From Candidatus Rifleibacteriota bacterium (GTDB lineage Bacteria > Riflebacteria > Ozemobacteria > Ozemobacterales > Ozemobacteraceae): a DNA stretch of 20,409 nucleotides. A program made the translations under genes and the position numbers. Positions 1 through 7,643 of the stretch are shown one piece after another; position 1 is the stretch's first letter; every line of letters starts with the position of its first letter. The notes beneath the pieces were generated by a model, which did not search any database, was not told where the DNA came from, and saw only the letters and a program-made list of their open reading frames with translations. The stretch is from positions 1 to 20,409 of the forward strand of contig JAKJFO010000058.1 in assembly GCA_022704885.1 (NCBI GenBank), in the 5' to 3' direction.

Positions 1-117
1 AGATACTGGATAACACAAACGATCCCGACGAAACCCCTGCCAGAAGCCGTACCAATTCGCTTACCGAGAATTGCTGCCATTTTATTTTGCATTTTGCTCC
101 CGTTTCTTTTAGCATGA
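1..117 (+). CDS. Possible 3' end of an upstream membrane-protein gene (partial)
   Basis: The first reading frame is open from base 1 to a TGA at 115-117, giving 38 residues that end in a hydrophobic stretch of about 16 residues (from Ala-Ala-Ile-Leu to Phe-Leu-Leu-Ala). That pattern fits the C-terminal membrane segment of a protein whose start lies outside the window. The gap to the next start is 41 nt, compatible with an operon. Caution: the frame of the carrier-protein gene is also open back to the window edge, so openness alone is weak evidence over 117 bases. The family cannot be identified from so short a tail. Confidence 0.3.
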   Translation, partial: RYWITQTIPTKPLPEAVPIRLPRIAAILFCILLPFLLA

Positions 118-144
118 TGCAGAACATAAGCAATCTGCCAAGGC

Positions 145-150
145 AGGAGA
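145..150 (+). promoter_or_regulatory. Ribosome binding site of the acyl carrier protein gene
   Basis: AGGAGA lies 8 nt before the ATG at 159. It fixes the start there rather than at the earlier in-frame codon at 87, which has no such site and would add 24 residues unlike any carrier-protein N-terminus. Confidence 0.75.
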
Positions 151-158
151 ACCTGCAT

Positions 159-464
159 ATGCCCGATAAACAACAAATTATTGGCCTTATTACTGCTGCA
201 CTTGAGGAACTCAATCAACTGATGCAGCCGGAAAAACGGGTTGTCATATCGCCCGATATCGAATTTTCTGGTTCGCACGGCGCCCTTGATTCAATGGCTC
301 TGGTCAACCTCGTAGTGATACTCGAAGATCTGGTTTACTCAAAGTACAATGTAGAAATTTCTCTGGCCGGTGAACAACTGTCAACACAGAAATCAAATCC
401 TTTTCAGAATATGCAGAGTCTTTCAGAACACTTGTTAAAGCTGATCCAGAATAAAATTGGTTAA
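159..464 (+). CDS. Acyl carrier protein of an FkbH-type system
   Basis: A small protein of 101 residues, the usual size of a stand-alone acyl carrier protein. The motif Gly-Ala-Leu-Asp-Ser-Met-Ala-Leu-Val-Asn places the phosphopantetheine-accepting serine at about residue 45, followed by the helix II pattern (Leu-Val-Val-Ile-Leu-Glu-Asp). Carrier proteins that serve FkbH enzymes typically carry this Leu-Asp-Ser...Leu-Val-Asn pattern. The FkbH-like gene begins immediately downstream, at 457 or 475, so the two are surely co-expressed and probable partners. By family, the holo-protein would carry a glyceryl thioester made from 1,3-bisphosphoglycerate in the cytoplasm; this is inferred from the neighbour. 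The ATG at 159 is chosen for its ribosome binding site. A fatty-acid AcpP is unlikely, since no other fab gene is nearby. Confidence 0.85.
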   Translation: MPDKQQIIGLITAALEELNQLMQPEKRVVISPDIEFSGSHGALDSMALVNLVVILEDLVYSKYNVEISLAGEQLSTQKSNPFQNMQSLSEHLLKLIQNKIG

Positions 465-474
465 AACGACCGCA

Positions 475-2175
475 ATGCCAGACAAGCCAATAGCTAAAAC
501 CCTATTAATATCGGATTTTAACGTTCAAAATCTTGCCGGCTATCTTAGCAATGCAGGCGACAACCACGATGTTGCAGCAGAAACAGCTCCATTTGGCCAG
601 GTAGTTCAGATACTGAGCGATTTTTCGCAGTATTTCAGCCAATACACCCCTGACTACCTTGTCGTATGGACATTTCCTCAACAATTCGCAGGTCTCAAAA
701 ATTATATTGAATATGAAAACCCTTCTTCAGATGCCATGTATGAGGCTGTTGACAATTACTGTCAACTTCTTCGCAGAGCTGCAGAAAAAGTAAAGGCGCT
801 ATTCGTTCCTGCATGGGGGATTCCATCATATTGCCGCGGACTCGGGATAATCGATCTAAAAAGCGACCAGGGGCTGGCTTATGCCTTGATGAGAGCGAAT
901 ATACGTCTTATCGAAAACCTCAAAAGCGTATCTAACATTTATGTTATGAACAGCCAGCGCTGGTGTGAACAGGCTGGCGCCAGAAATGCACATAATCCGA
1001 AACTATGGCATATGGGTAAAATTGGTTTCGGCAACGAAGTCTTCAAAGAAGCAGCAAGCGACATCAGAGCGGCAATCCGTTCTTTATCAGGATATTCCCG
1101 CAAACTTGTCATCGTCGATCTCGACGACACGTTATGGGGAGGAATCATTGGCGATATCGGCAGAGAAAACCTTAATTTAGGTGGGCATGACCCGGTTGGC
1201 GAAGCTTTTGTCGACTTCCAGCACCGGCTTAAAGCTTTGAAAAATCGCGGTATTCTACTGGCAATTGCGAGCAAGAATGAAGAAAGCATAGCGATGAGCG
1301 CCATTTCACAGCATCCCGAGATGATACTCAGACCTGATGATTTTGCGGCCTGGAGAATAAACTGGCAGGACAAAGCCAGCAATATAGTCGAACTGGTAAA
1401 AGAACTGAACCTGGGCCTGCAGTCTGTCGTATTTATCGATGATAACCCGGTTGAGAGATCCCGCGTCAGAGAGGCCCTGCCGGAGGTTTTCGTTCCGGAA
1501 TGGCCAGAAGACAAATTGCTCTACAGCAAGGCTCTGCTCGAGTTGAATTGTTTCGACACACCAGGAATTACCGATGAAGACATGGTAAGAACACAGATGT
1601 ATGTCGCCGGAAGGAAACGCGAGGCCAGCTTAACTGATGGAACCAGGCTTGAAGACTGGCTCAAATCGCTGCAGACAAAGGTAACCGTTGAGTGTCTCGA
1701 CAGCAAAAACCTGACAAGAGCTGCGCAGTTATTCAACAAGACCAACCAGATGAACCTGGCCACTCGTCGAATGCCGGAAAACGAACTACTGAAATGGGCT
1801 ACCCGCCCCGGGCGATACTTTTGGACATTTCGAGTCGCTGACAAATTTGGCGATGCCGGTCTTACCGGACTTGCCAGCCTGGAAGTCAATGGCAGTTCGG
1901 CAACGATCGTTGATTTTATCTTGAGCTGCCGGATAATCGGTCGCAACATCGAACAGACCATTCTGCATTTCATTGAGAAGCAGGCTCTAATCATGAACAT
2001 AAGAGAGCTACTGGCAAAATACGTCGCCACAGAAAAGAACCAGGTATGCCATGCATTCTGGCTCAACAATTCGGGCTTTACCGCCAACCCCGACAAGGAA
2101 CTGTTTTCATTGCAACTGCATGAGCCGGCTTCATTACCGGAAGGGATAGAACTGATTTACGACGAAACCCTTTAA
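475..2175 (+). CDS. FkbH-like HAD-family glyceryl-ACP-forming enzyme
   Basis: A 566-residue protein of the FkbH family (HAD subfamily IIIC). The first 200 residues or so form the N-terminal domain typical of long FkbH homologues. The HAD core follows, with motif I Asp-Leu-Asp-Asp-Thr at about 215-219, motif II Ala-Ser-Lys-Asn near 265-268, a motif III Lys near 300 and motif IV Ile-Asp-Asp-Asn near 321-324. The last 170 residues contain Asn-Lys-Thr-Asn-Gln-Met-Asn-Leu-Ala-Thr-Arg-Arg, the hallmark of the GNAT-like C-terminal half. Characterised relatives take the three-carbon unit of 1,3-bisphosphoglycerate, dephosphorylate it and leave glyceryl on a carrier protein, here most likely the one encoded just upstream. 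The ATG at 475 gives the usual N-terminus. A TTG at 457, overlapping the previous stop codon, would add six residues. Neither has a convincing ribosome binding site, so translation may be coupled to the upstream gene. Confidence 0.9.
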   Translation: MPDKPIAKTLLISDFNVQNLAGYLSNAGDNHDVAAETAPFGQVVQILSDFSQYFSQYTPDYLVVWTFPQQFAGLKNYIEYENPSSDAMYEAVDNYCQLLRRAAEKVKALFVPAWGIPSYCRGLGIIDLKSDQGLAYALMRANIRLIENLKSVSNIYVMNSQRWCEQAGARNAHNPKLWHMGKIGFGNEVFKEAASDIRAAIRSLSGYSRKLVIVDLDDTLWGGIIGDIGRENLNLGGHDPVGEAFVDFQHRLKALKNRGILLAIASKNEESIAMSAISQHPEMILRPDDFAAWRINWQDKASNIVELVKELNLGLQSVVFIDDNPVERSRVREALPEVFVPEWPEDKLLYSKALLELNCFDTPGITDEDMVRTQMYVAGRKREASLTDGTRLEDWLKSLQTKVTVECLDSKNLTRAAQLFNKTNQMNLATRRMPENELLKWATRPGRYFWTFRVADKFGDAGLTGLASLEVNGSSATIVDFILSCRIIGRNIEQTILHFIEKQALIMNIRELLAKYVATEKNQVCHAFWLNNSGFTANPDKELFSLQLHEPASLPEGIELIYDETL

Positions 2176-2215
2176 AGCACTTCTGCAAAGCATACACCAG
2201 AAATATTTTGGACGT

Positions 2216-2220
2216 GGAGA
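2216..2220 (+). promoter_or_regulatory. Ribosome binding site of the methyltransferase gene
   Basis: GGAGA lies 5 nt before the ATG at 2226. It favours that codon over a TTG at 2208, which lies upstream of the site. Confidence 0.65.
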
Positions 2221-2225
2221 AAAAT

Positions 2226-3404
2226 ATGACAAACGGCGCAAAGTCAGAACATACAACCAGAATTGAGATATGCCCTTTCTGCTCTGGCCAGAACACCAGG
2301 GCTTTCTTGAGTATGCTCATGCCAACAATCCTCAGCGCCTGCAGCGCTGAAGAAGCCAGAAGCTCACAGATTTTCAGATTTGAAGCCAGTCTGTGCCTTG
2401 ACTGTGGCCTCGGCTACAACTCTATGCCACTGCCCGAAAGCGTTCTGGAAGATATATACAGAAATTATCATTACATAAGGCCTCACAAGGGGATAGGCAC
2501 TTCAAAATACGAAAAAATGATCGAGTGTCTGCGTCGCCATACCGACAAAAATCAGCATCTGGTCGAAATTGGCTCGTCTGATGGCTATCTGATCGACATG
2601 CTGGTGTCAGAAGGTTATCGTGACATTGAAGGCATAGAGCCATCAAAAGAAGGAATACTGGCACAAAACAACGACCTTATTCGCAATGAATTCTTTGACG
2701 AGACGACCAGATTTGCCAGGCCAGTTGATGCCTTCTTTCTCATGCATGTTCTTGAGCACTTCTCTTCGCCTGGGAAAGTTATTGGACTGATGAAAAAAAA
2801 TCTCAGCGAAAACGGCAAAATAATCTTCGAAGTTCCCAATTTTGGCGGATTCCATCACCAGCATATGCTGTTTTTGAATCGTCCTTTCGTGTATTCACTT
2901 GCTGCACAAAATAAGTTGTCGATAAATGAAATCGATGATTCCGGTTCGGTTTTACGAGTTGTAATGCAGAATGGAGACAGATCGAGAAAAATCGACAATC
3001 AGTTACAGCAAAAGATCGACGATCTTCTGCAACTGGCAGAACAGGCAGAAAATCGCCAACGCAGCATTCACAGCGATCTCGCAGCATTTCTAGCTGAAGT
3101 GAGCGGACGCCGCATTTATTGGTGGGGAACCGGTTCAACTTCGATAATTGCTCTTGCAAACCTGGATGCCGGCTTACTGCAAAATCTTGCTTTTACCATC
3201 ATCGATGGCGATATTGAGAGAAAAGGCCTTAGCATTCCCGTCATGGGTGTCGATCATCTGGCCATAAATCACCCGACTGATTTAACCAGCAGATTCACTC
3301 GTGATGATGCACTTGTCATCGCCTCGTCATTCTCGAACGAAATAATCGCCAGCCTGCAGGGCAAATGCGAAATTCCGGAAAAGATCTTTTCGATCAATCT
3401 CTGA
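2226..3404 (+). CDS. Class I SAM-dependent methyltransferase with zinc-binding N-terminus
   Basis: 392 residues with the three-part layout of the Methyltransf_13/Methyltransf_14 group (sugar C-methyltransferases of the TylC3/NovU type and relatives in surface-glycan loci). Two Cys-x-x-Cys pairs at about 16/19 and 57/60 form the N-terminal zinc site. The SAM fold begins with Glu-Ile-Gly-Ser-Ser-Asp-Gly at about 114-120, and His-Val-Leu-Glu-His marks the later methyltransferase motif. The C-terminal third begins near Tyr-Trp-Trp-Gly-Thr-Gly and looks like the Rossmann-like domain of Methyltransf_14. It lies 50 nt after the FkbH-like gene and 5 nt before the acyltransferase. In this setting it may methylate either a nucleotide sugar or the carrier-bound glyceryl unit. 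The sequence cannot decide between them, nor between C- and O-methylation. Confidence 0.85.
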   Translation: MTNGAKSEHTTRIEICPFCSGQNTRAFLSMLMPTILSACSAEEARSSQIFRFEASLCLDCGLGYNSMPLPESVLEDIYRNYHYIRPHKGIGTSKYEKMIECLRRHTDKNQHLVEIGSSDGYLIDMLVSEGYRDIEGIEPSKEGILAQNNDLIRNEFFDETTRFARPVDAFFLMHVLEHFSSPGKVIGLMKKNLSENGKIIFEVPNFGGFHHQHMLFLNRPFVYSLAAQNKLSINEIDDSGSVLRVVMQNGDRSRKIDNQLQQKIDDLLQLAEQAENRQRSIHSDLAAFLAEVSGRRIYWWGTGSTSIIALANLDAGLLQNLAFTIIDGDIERKGLSIPVMGVDHLAINHPTDLTSRFTRDDALVIASSFSNEIIASLQGKCEIPEKIFSINL

Positions 3405-3409
3405 AACAT

Positions 3410-4267
3410 ATGCAATTCACAGCTGTTCAGGAAAAATTATACAAAGAACTGGCATCCTGCTTTGCTGCAATCAACAGCTCTGCAATCGTCATGCACACCG
3501 ACCTGTTTCGCATAAGATTTGCTGAACGTGGAATTCCCATTCAGCAGCAGCTTGCAGACCTGTTCACGCTTATCAACAAGGCAGCAGCCGGCAGAACACT
3601 TCTTTTTCCCACTTTCAACTACGACTTCTGCCGCAATGGCGTCTATGACGTAAGCAATGACTCCTGCCAGGTCGGCACTTTTAACGAATACGTGCGACAG
3701 TTCTACCCGGAACAACGCACTCTTACCCCGGTTTTTAACTACTGCATAGTCAATAATCGAAGCTTCTCTGGCGAAGCCGTTACAAACCCGTTTTCAAATG
3801 AATCCACATTTGCCGAAATGGTCGCGAATAAGGCGGCCGTAAGCTTTCTGGGAGCTACTTTTGCAGCCAATACCTTTATCCATTTTGTCGAGGAAACTGT
3901 CAACATAGGCTATCGCTACCTCAAAACCTTTGCCGGCATTATCAGACAGGCTCAAAATGAACGCGCCGTCACTTTGCAATATCGAGTAAGACCACTGGTA
4001 GAGGGAGCGGTAGATTACGACTGGACCAGACTGGCAGAAGAGCTTTTCCAGAATGACATTCTTTTCTGTCATAAGATCGCAAACGGCGAAATACTCTGGT
4101 TTTATGCCGAACAACTGCTTGATTTCTGGCAAACCAGACTTAAAACCGACGAACTTTATCTATTAACACCTGCGTCCAGAGCCAAAACCCTGGAATTATA
4201 CAATCAGTATGGCAATCCTCTTACAATAGACGTACTTGAGGCAAAAACGCCTGCCAGAAAAGGTTAA
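3410..4267 (+). CDS. AAC(3)-family N-acyltransferase (Antibiotic_NAT fold)
   Basis: 285 residues resembling aminoglycoside 3-N-acetyltransferases. Recognisable are the early Met-His-Thr-Asp-Leu strand at 28-32 (His-Ser in resistance enzymes), the Thr-Leu-Leu-Phe-Pro-Thr-Phe strand near 63-69, a Gly-Thr-Phe-Asn-Glu-Tyr-Val-Arg segment near 89-96, and Thr-x-x-His-x-x-Glu at about 155-161, which fits the conserved His/Glu region. The usual His-Pro before the family's Ser motif reads Thr-Pro-Val-Phe-Asn here, so substrate or acyl donor probably differs. Its place in a glycan operon beside a carrier protein and an FkbH-like enzyme suggests it transfers an acyl group from carrier protein or CoA to a sugar amine; antibiotic resistance is not implied. 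The ATG at 3410, 5 nt past the previous stop, gives a natural N-terminus. An ATG at 3365 inside the upstream gene would add 15 residues. Confidence 0.75.
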   Translation: MQFTAVQEKLYKELASCFAAINSSAIVMHTDLFRIRFAERGIPIQQQLADLFTLINKAAAGRTLLFPTFNYDFCRNGVYDVSNDSCQVGTFNEYVRQFYPEQRTLTPVFNYCIVNNRSFSGEAVTNPFSNESTFAEMVANKAAVSFLGATFAANTFIHFVEETVNIGYRYLKTFAGIIRQAQNERAVTLQYRVRPLVEGAVDYDWTRLAEELFQNDILFCHKIANGEILWFYAEQLLDFWQTRLKTDELYLLTPASRAKTLELYNQYGNPLTIDVLEAKTPARKG

Positions 4268-4269
4268 AG

Positions 4270-5580
4270 ATGATCAAACCCGACCAGACCAGGCCCTTGA
4301 ATCCGCAACAGATTTATGACTTTGCTGCCAGGATTTTTCCGATTTCCCGCAGCATAACCGGCAATGGGGTCCGCGAAACGCTGCAGCTGATAAAGAGCCA
4401 TCTGCCAGATCTGCAGATATTCGAGGTTCCATCTGGAACACAGGCATTCGACTGGCAGGTTCCTGATGAGTGGAATATTTCAGATGCCTGGATTATCGAT
4501 GAAAACGGCAATAAAATCATCGACTGGAAAACCTGCAACCTGCATGTAGTTTCGTATTCTATTCCTGTCAACGAGAAGATGACCCTCGAAGAACTCGACA
4601 AGCACCTTCATTCGCTGCCTGACATGCCAGAAGCAATTCCCTACGTTACGTCTTATTACAAATCCTACTGGGGCTTCTGCATAAGCCACAAACAACGACA
4701 ACAGCTTAAAAGTGGCATTTACCACGTCGTCATCGACAGCCAGCTCAAACCCGGCTCACTTACCTATGGAGAACTGATTATTCCGGGTGAAGAACCATCC
4801 GAAATTCTTTTATCAACCTATATCTGCCATCCTTCGATGGCGAACAACGAGTGCTCAGGGCCGGCCGTAACGACATTTCTGGCAAAATGGCTGCTCGAGC
4901 AACCCAGAAGACGACACACCTATCGTATCGTCTTCATTCCTGAGACAATCGGCTCGATCGTCTACCTGAGCCGAAATCTAGAACGCATGCAAAAGTGCAC
5001 TGTGGCTGGTTTTGTCGTCACCTGTGTCGGCGACGACCGCTGTTATTCATTTTTACCCTCCCGGCGCGGCAATACTCTGGCCGACAAAGTTGCACTGCAT
5101 ATATTGCGCAAGCATGCTGACGATTTTACACAATACTCGTTTCTGGAACGCGGCAGCGATGAACGGCAATACTGTTCGCCACTGGTCAACCTGCCGGTAG
5201 TTTCGATTATGCGCTCAAAATATGCCAGATACCCGGAATATCACACATCACTCGACAACCTGAACCTGATAAGCCCGGAAGGACTTGGCGGAGCCTGTGA
5301 AGTATTGAAACTCTGCCTGACAGCCCTGGAGCAAAATTGCGTATACACAGCCACCACCTGCTGTGAGCCGCAGCTTGGAAAAAGGAACCTTTACCCGACA
5401 CTGAGTATGCGATCATCAGTTGGAGCGCAAACTCTTCTGATGCGTGATATCCTGGCATACTGCGACGGGCAACTTGACCTGATTGATATTGCCGAAATAC
5501 TTGGAGTCTCGATCAATGAGTGCTGCGAAATTATCGACACGCTTCTCGCGCATGGCCTGCTGAAAAAAGTGATGGACTAA
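4270..5580 (+). CDS. DUF4910/DUF2172 aminopeptidase-like protein with winged-helix tail
   Basis: 436 residues with the layout of the DUF4910 family: N-terminal region, inserted DUF2172-like domain (about 50-150), a Zn-peptidase-like fold related to family M28, and a small C-terminal winged-helix domain (about 370-436). Candidate metal ligands are His187 in Ile-Cys-His-Pro-Ser, Glu194 in Asn-Asn-Glu-Cys-Ser-Gly, Glu225 in Pro-Glu-Thr-Ile-Gly, Asp297 in Gly-Ser-Asp-Glu-Arg-Gln and His325 in Tyr-Pro-Glu-Tyr-His-Thr-Ser. No signal peptide is visible, so it should be cytoplasmic. It starts 2 nt after the previous stop and has an AGG at 4261-4263 as ribosome binding site. Members are common in polysaccharide and secondary-metabolite loci, but I know of no proven reaction. 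An amidase or deacylase acting on the acylated amino sugar is speculation. The acyltransferase partner next door is the best clue. Confidence 0.8.
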   Translation: MIKPDQTRPLNPQQIYDFAARIFPISRSITGNGVRETLQLIKSHLPDLQIFEVPSGTQAFDWQVPDEWNISDAWIIDENGNKIIDWKTCNLHVVSYSIPVNEKMTLEELDKHLHSLPDMPEAIPYVTSYYKSYWGFCISHKQRQQLKSGIYHVVIDSQLKPGSLTYGELIIPGEEPSEILLSTYICHPSMANNECSGPAVTTFLAKWLLEQPRRRHTYRIVFIPETIGSIVYLSRNLERMQKCTVAGFVVTCVGDDRCYSFLPSRRGNTLADKVALHILRKHADDFTQYSFLERGSDERQYCSPLVNLPVVSIMRSKYARYPEYHTSLDNLNLISPEGLGGACEVLKLCLTALEQNCVYTATTCCEPQLGKRNLYPTLSMRSSVGAQTLLMRDILAYCDGQLDLIDIAEILGVSINECCEIIDTLLAHGLLKKVMD

Positions 5581-5610
5581 GCGTCAGACAAAGCACAAAC
5601 CAGCGATTTT

Positions 5611-7539
5611 TCATTCCAGCAGATGGCCGAACTCCTTGTCGAGATCGTCAAAAGCTTCTATAAGCAGATTCAATGAAAGCCGACAGACGTCGCCAATGGT
5701 CGGAAACCAGCGTTTCATCAGCTTTACGGCCTGCAGCTTGCAGCGTTTTTTATCCTGACAGAGTGTAGGCAGTTCGTTAAAATCCATCTCGAATTTCACG
5801 ATGATCATCTGCACTATATGCATCAGATACAGGTTGAAATATTTGCCGAAAGTTATGATCTTACTGCGGGCCTGTGTCATTTCGGCATGTATCTTGTCAA
5901 TGTCTGTATCAGGAAAACGCGCCAGAAAGTCTTCTATTTCCCGGTAACCCTCGTCTTCCAGACGACGCTCAAAAGCTTCTACCAGAGCAGCGCCTTTGTC
6001 ACAATAGTCGATCACCCCTTCGACTTCCTTGCGTGTATCCAGCATCGTCTGCCTGAAACTGCGCCATTCTCTGCGAATATCATTTTCCTGTGGGTATTTA
6101 AGATGCTTTTTGATGATGTCATGAACATCAAAAGTTTGCTGGCAATATTTATCGATTGCTTCATGTAAAGTCATCAAAGTAGTACCTTCGATGTATGCCC
6201 CACCTTCGGTAGCATTTATGCAGGTTCCACGGTAGGTGGCCAGATCAGTTACAAATCCTCGCCTGAACATGTCATAAATCTGGTTGGTATAAACAAACTC
6301 ATCGTAATTACCCTTAACTTTGTAGAGATCACGTTCTTTGAGTTTGAGGTTAGTCACCGACGGCGCATCGTCAGCATGCGTTTTTTCGGCACTCTTGAAT
6401 GAGCAGTCCTGCCCGACAAGGATTATCGGATCGCACCCCATGGCTTCAAGCACTTTGAAAGCCATATTTGAACACGAAGGGCCTATCAGCAAAGTTCCCT
6501 TCGGCATGTTAAGCCAGTCAAAATGAGCGAAAGCACGATATATCATAAAAGTTGGGCCAGGCCAGGCTTCGTATGATTCCTTGCGAATGACCGGTGTTCC
6601 TGCCAGCCAGATTTTTCTTTTATAATCGTCGGGAAGTTCCTTGAACATCGTAGCAACATGCATTACACGTTCAAGACTGACCGCAGCATGTGGAGTAATA
6701 TCGTGCTTGAGCAGAATTTTCAGGGCAGAATCTGCGGCTATCACTACTGCGCTGTTGAGGGCGTTCTTAAGTTCGATCACATTCTTGTCGAGCGAAGGTC
6801 CCGTTGAGACAATGATGCCCGGACGACCTTTAAAAGCGCCATAAAGATCTTTAACGCCCGGGTTCCTGATAATGGTAGCCAGGTTCTTCATGATGTTCTC
6901 GACGCCGATCATCGAGTCCTGCGGGCAGTTGCCGTAATTGAAAATTATTGCATGTGCAGCTTCGCGAAAGCACTTGAGCATATGCCGGTGATAATCGCCA
7001 TGCACCTTGTCGAGAACAGGATGATCGAATACCTGCAAAGTCTTGAGAAACAGCTGCATGGTAATGCCTGTCTGTTTAACCATATCGTGCAGAACAGCGT
7101 AACCCTCATGTTCAGGCACTCCGATCACCCAGCGGATTTTTTCGGAATTCAGCATCTCGCTCATGTCGACGTTCTGCATGGCGACGCGGAACGCTTCAAC
7201 ATCTTTTTCTATCACAACCAGAAAAAGATTTTCATTTTTAAGTTCTTCGAGACAGGCCTGCACATGGTAGCCAAGCCCCAGCCCCAGAATCACAAGAATC
7301 TTGGGGTTGACCAGCTTTTTGCCGAGAACCTGCTGTTGCGCCTCGCGCTGCGGGTCATAGCGGCTATGAATCTGATACACCTTGTCTTCATGCTTAATCG
7401 CAAGCGTCATAGCGCCATTCTTCGCCGGCTCGACGATATACTCAAAATCTGAACCCCGGCTCATATCGAGCGCTTTCTCAAGCACCGGCATGCGCTTTCG
7501 CAAAATCTTCATGTTCTTCGCGTAAAAATTGGACTTCAT
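5611..7539 (-). CDS. DUF115 / Maf-type motility accessory protein, putative nonulosonic acid transferase
   Basis: 642 residues. The DUF115 (MptE-like, Maf_flag10) core lies at about 212-390 and includes Gly-Ile-Ile-Val-Ser-Thr-Gly-Pro-Ser-Leu-Asp near 241-251 and Ala-Ala-Asp-Ser-Ala-Leu near 268-273. The N-terminal region contains a Rossmann-like Leu-Gly-Leu-Gly-Leu-Gly-Tyr stretch near 85-91. The C-terminal 200 residues are helical and charged. Maf proteins in Campylobacter, Helicobacter, Aeromonas and Clostridium sit in flagellar glycan loci and are thought to attach pseudaminic or legionaminic acid to flagellin. Its place just after the pse genes fits this. The ATG at 7539 is preferred (AGGA 11 nt upstream); a GTG at 7548 lies only 2 nt past that site. 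It ends 30 nt from the convergent DUF4910 gene. Its base composition looks more AT-rich than the pse genes. Confidence 0.85.
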   Translation of the reverse strand: MKSNFYAKNMKILRKRMPVLEKALDMSRGSDFEYIVEPAKNGAMTLAIKHEDKVYQIHSRYDPQREAQQQVLGKKLVNPKILVILGLGLGYHVQACLEELKNENLFLVVIEKDVEAFRVAMQNVDMSEMLNSEKIRWVIGVPEHEGYAVLHDMVKQTGITMQLFLKTLQVFDHPVLDKVHGDYHRHMLKCFREAAHAIIFNYGNCPQDSMIGVENIMKNLATIIRNPGVKDLYGAFKGRPGIIVSTGPSLDKNVIELKNALNSAVVIAADSALKILLKHDITPHAAVSLERVMHVATMFKELPDDYKRKIWLAGTPVIRKESYEAWPGPTFMIYRAFAHFDWLNMPKGTLLIGPSCSNMAFKVLEAMGCDPIILVGQDCSFKSAEKTHADDAPSVTNLKLKERDLYKVKGNYDEFVYTNQIYDMFRRGFVTDLATYRGTCINATEGGAYIEGTTLMTLHEAIDKYCQQTFDVHDIIKKHLKYPQENDIRREWRSFRQTMLDTRKEVEGVIDYCDKGAALVEAFERRLEDEGYREIEDFLARFPDTDIDKIHAEMTQARSKIITFGKYFNLYLMHIVQMIIVKFEMDFNELPTLCQDKKRCKLQAVKLMKRWFPTIGDVCRLSLNLLIEAFDDLDKEFGHLLE

Positions 7540-7573
7540 TATCGACACAATCCTTGCTGCTTAATTAGTTTCA

Positions 7574-7602
7574 ATCATATACCATTATCGGCTGCCGGGC
7601 AA
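7574..7602 (-). promoter_or_regulatory. Candidate sigma70-like promoter of the DUF115 gene
   Basis: On the minus strand TTGCCC (7597-7602) and TATGAT (7574-7579) are separated by exactly 17 nt, matching the consensus at 4 of 6 and 5 of 6 positions. Initiation would fall near 7567, about 28 nt before the ATG at 7539. It lies in the only sizeable gap (88 nt) of the pse operon, so the transferase gene may be expressed partly on its own. Confidence 0.4.
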
Positions 7603-7618
7603 AAACACCTGACCGACA

Positions 7619-7643
7619 GCAGCAGATTCATCGATTCTGCTGC
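7619..7643 (-). terminator. Inverted repeat across the pseH-like stop codon, possible weak terminator or processing site
   Basis: GCAGCAGA at 7619-7626 pairs with TCTGCTGC at 7636-7643 around a 9-nt loop that contains the stop codon. On the minus strand a run of five T residues comes only about 13 nt past the stem, so it is not a classical terminator. It could lower read-through into the DUF115 gene or be chance. Confidence 0.2.

Noticed and set aside
939..2096. Two long reading frames of 191 codons on the minus strand inside the FkbH-like gene
   Set aside because: They lie opposite a gene with clear HAD and FkbH motifs, show no domain, and have Ser/Arg-rich sequences typical of antisense frames.
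3410..4267. Antibiotic resistance gene
   Set aside because: The protein is AAC(3)-like, but its operon is a glycan/acyl-carrier cassette and a conserved family position is altered. Resistance is not supported.
5820..7452. Plus-strand frames within the DUF115 gene
   Set aside because: They run antisense to a 642-residue protein with clear DUF115 motifs and have no domains of their own.
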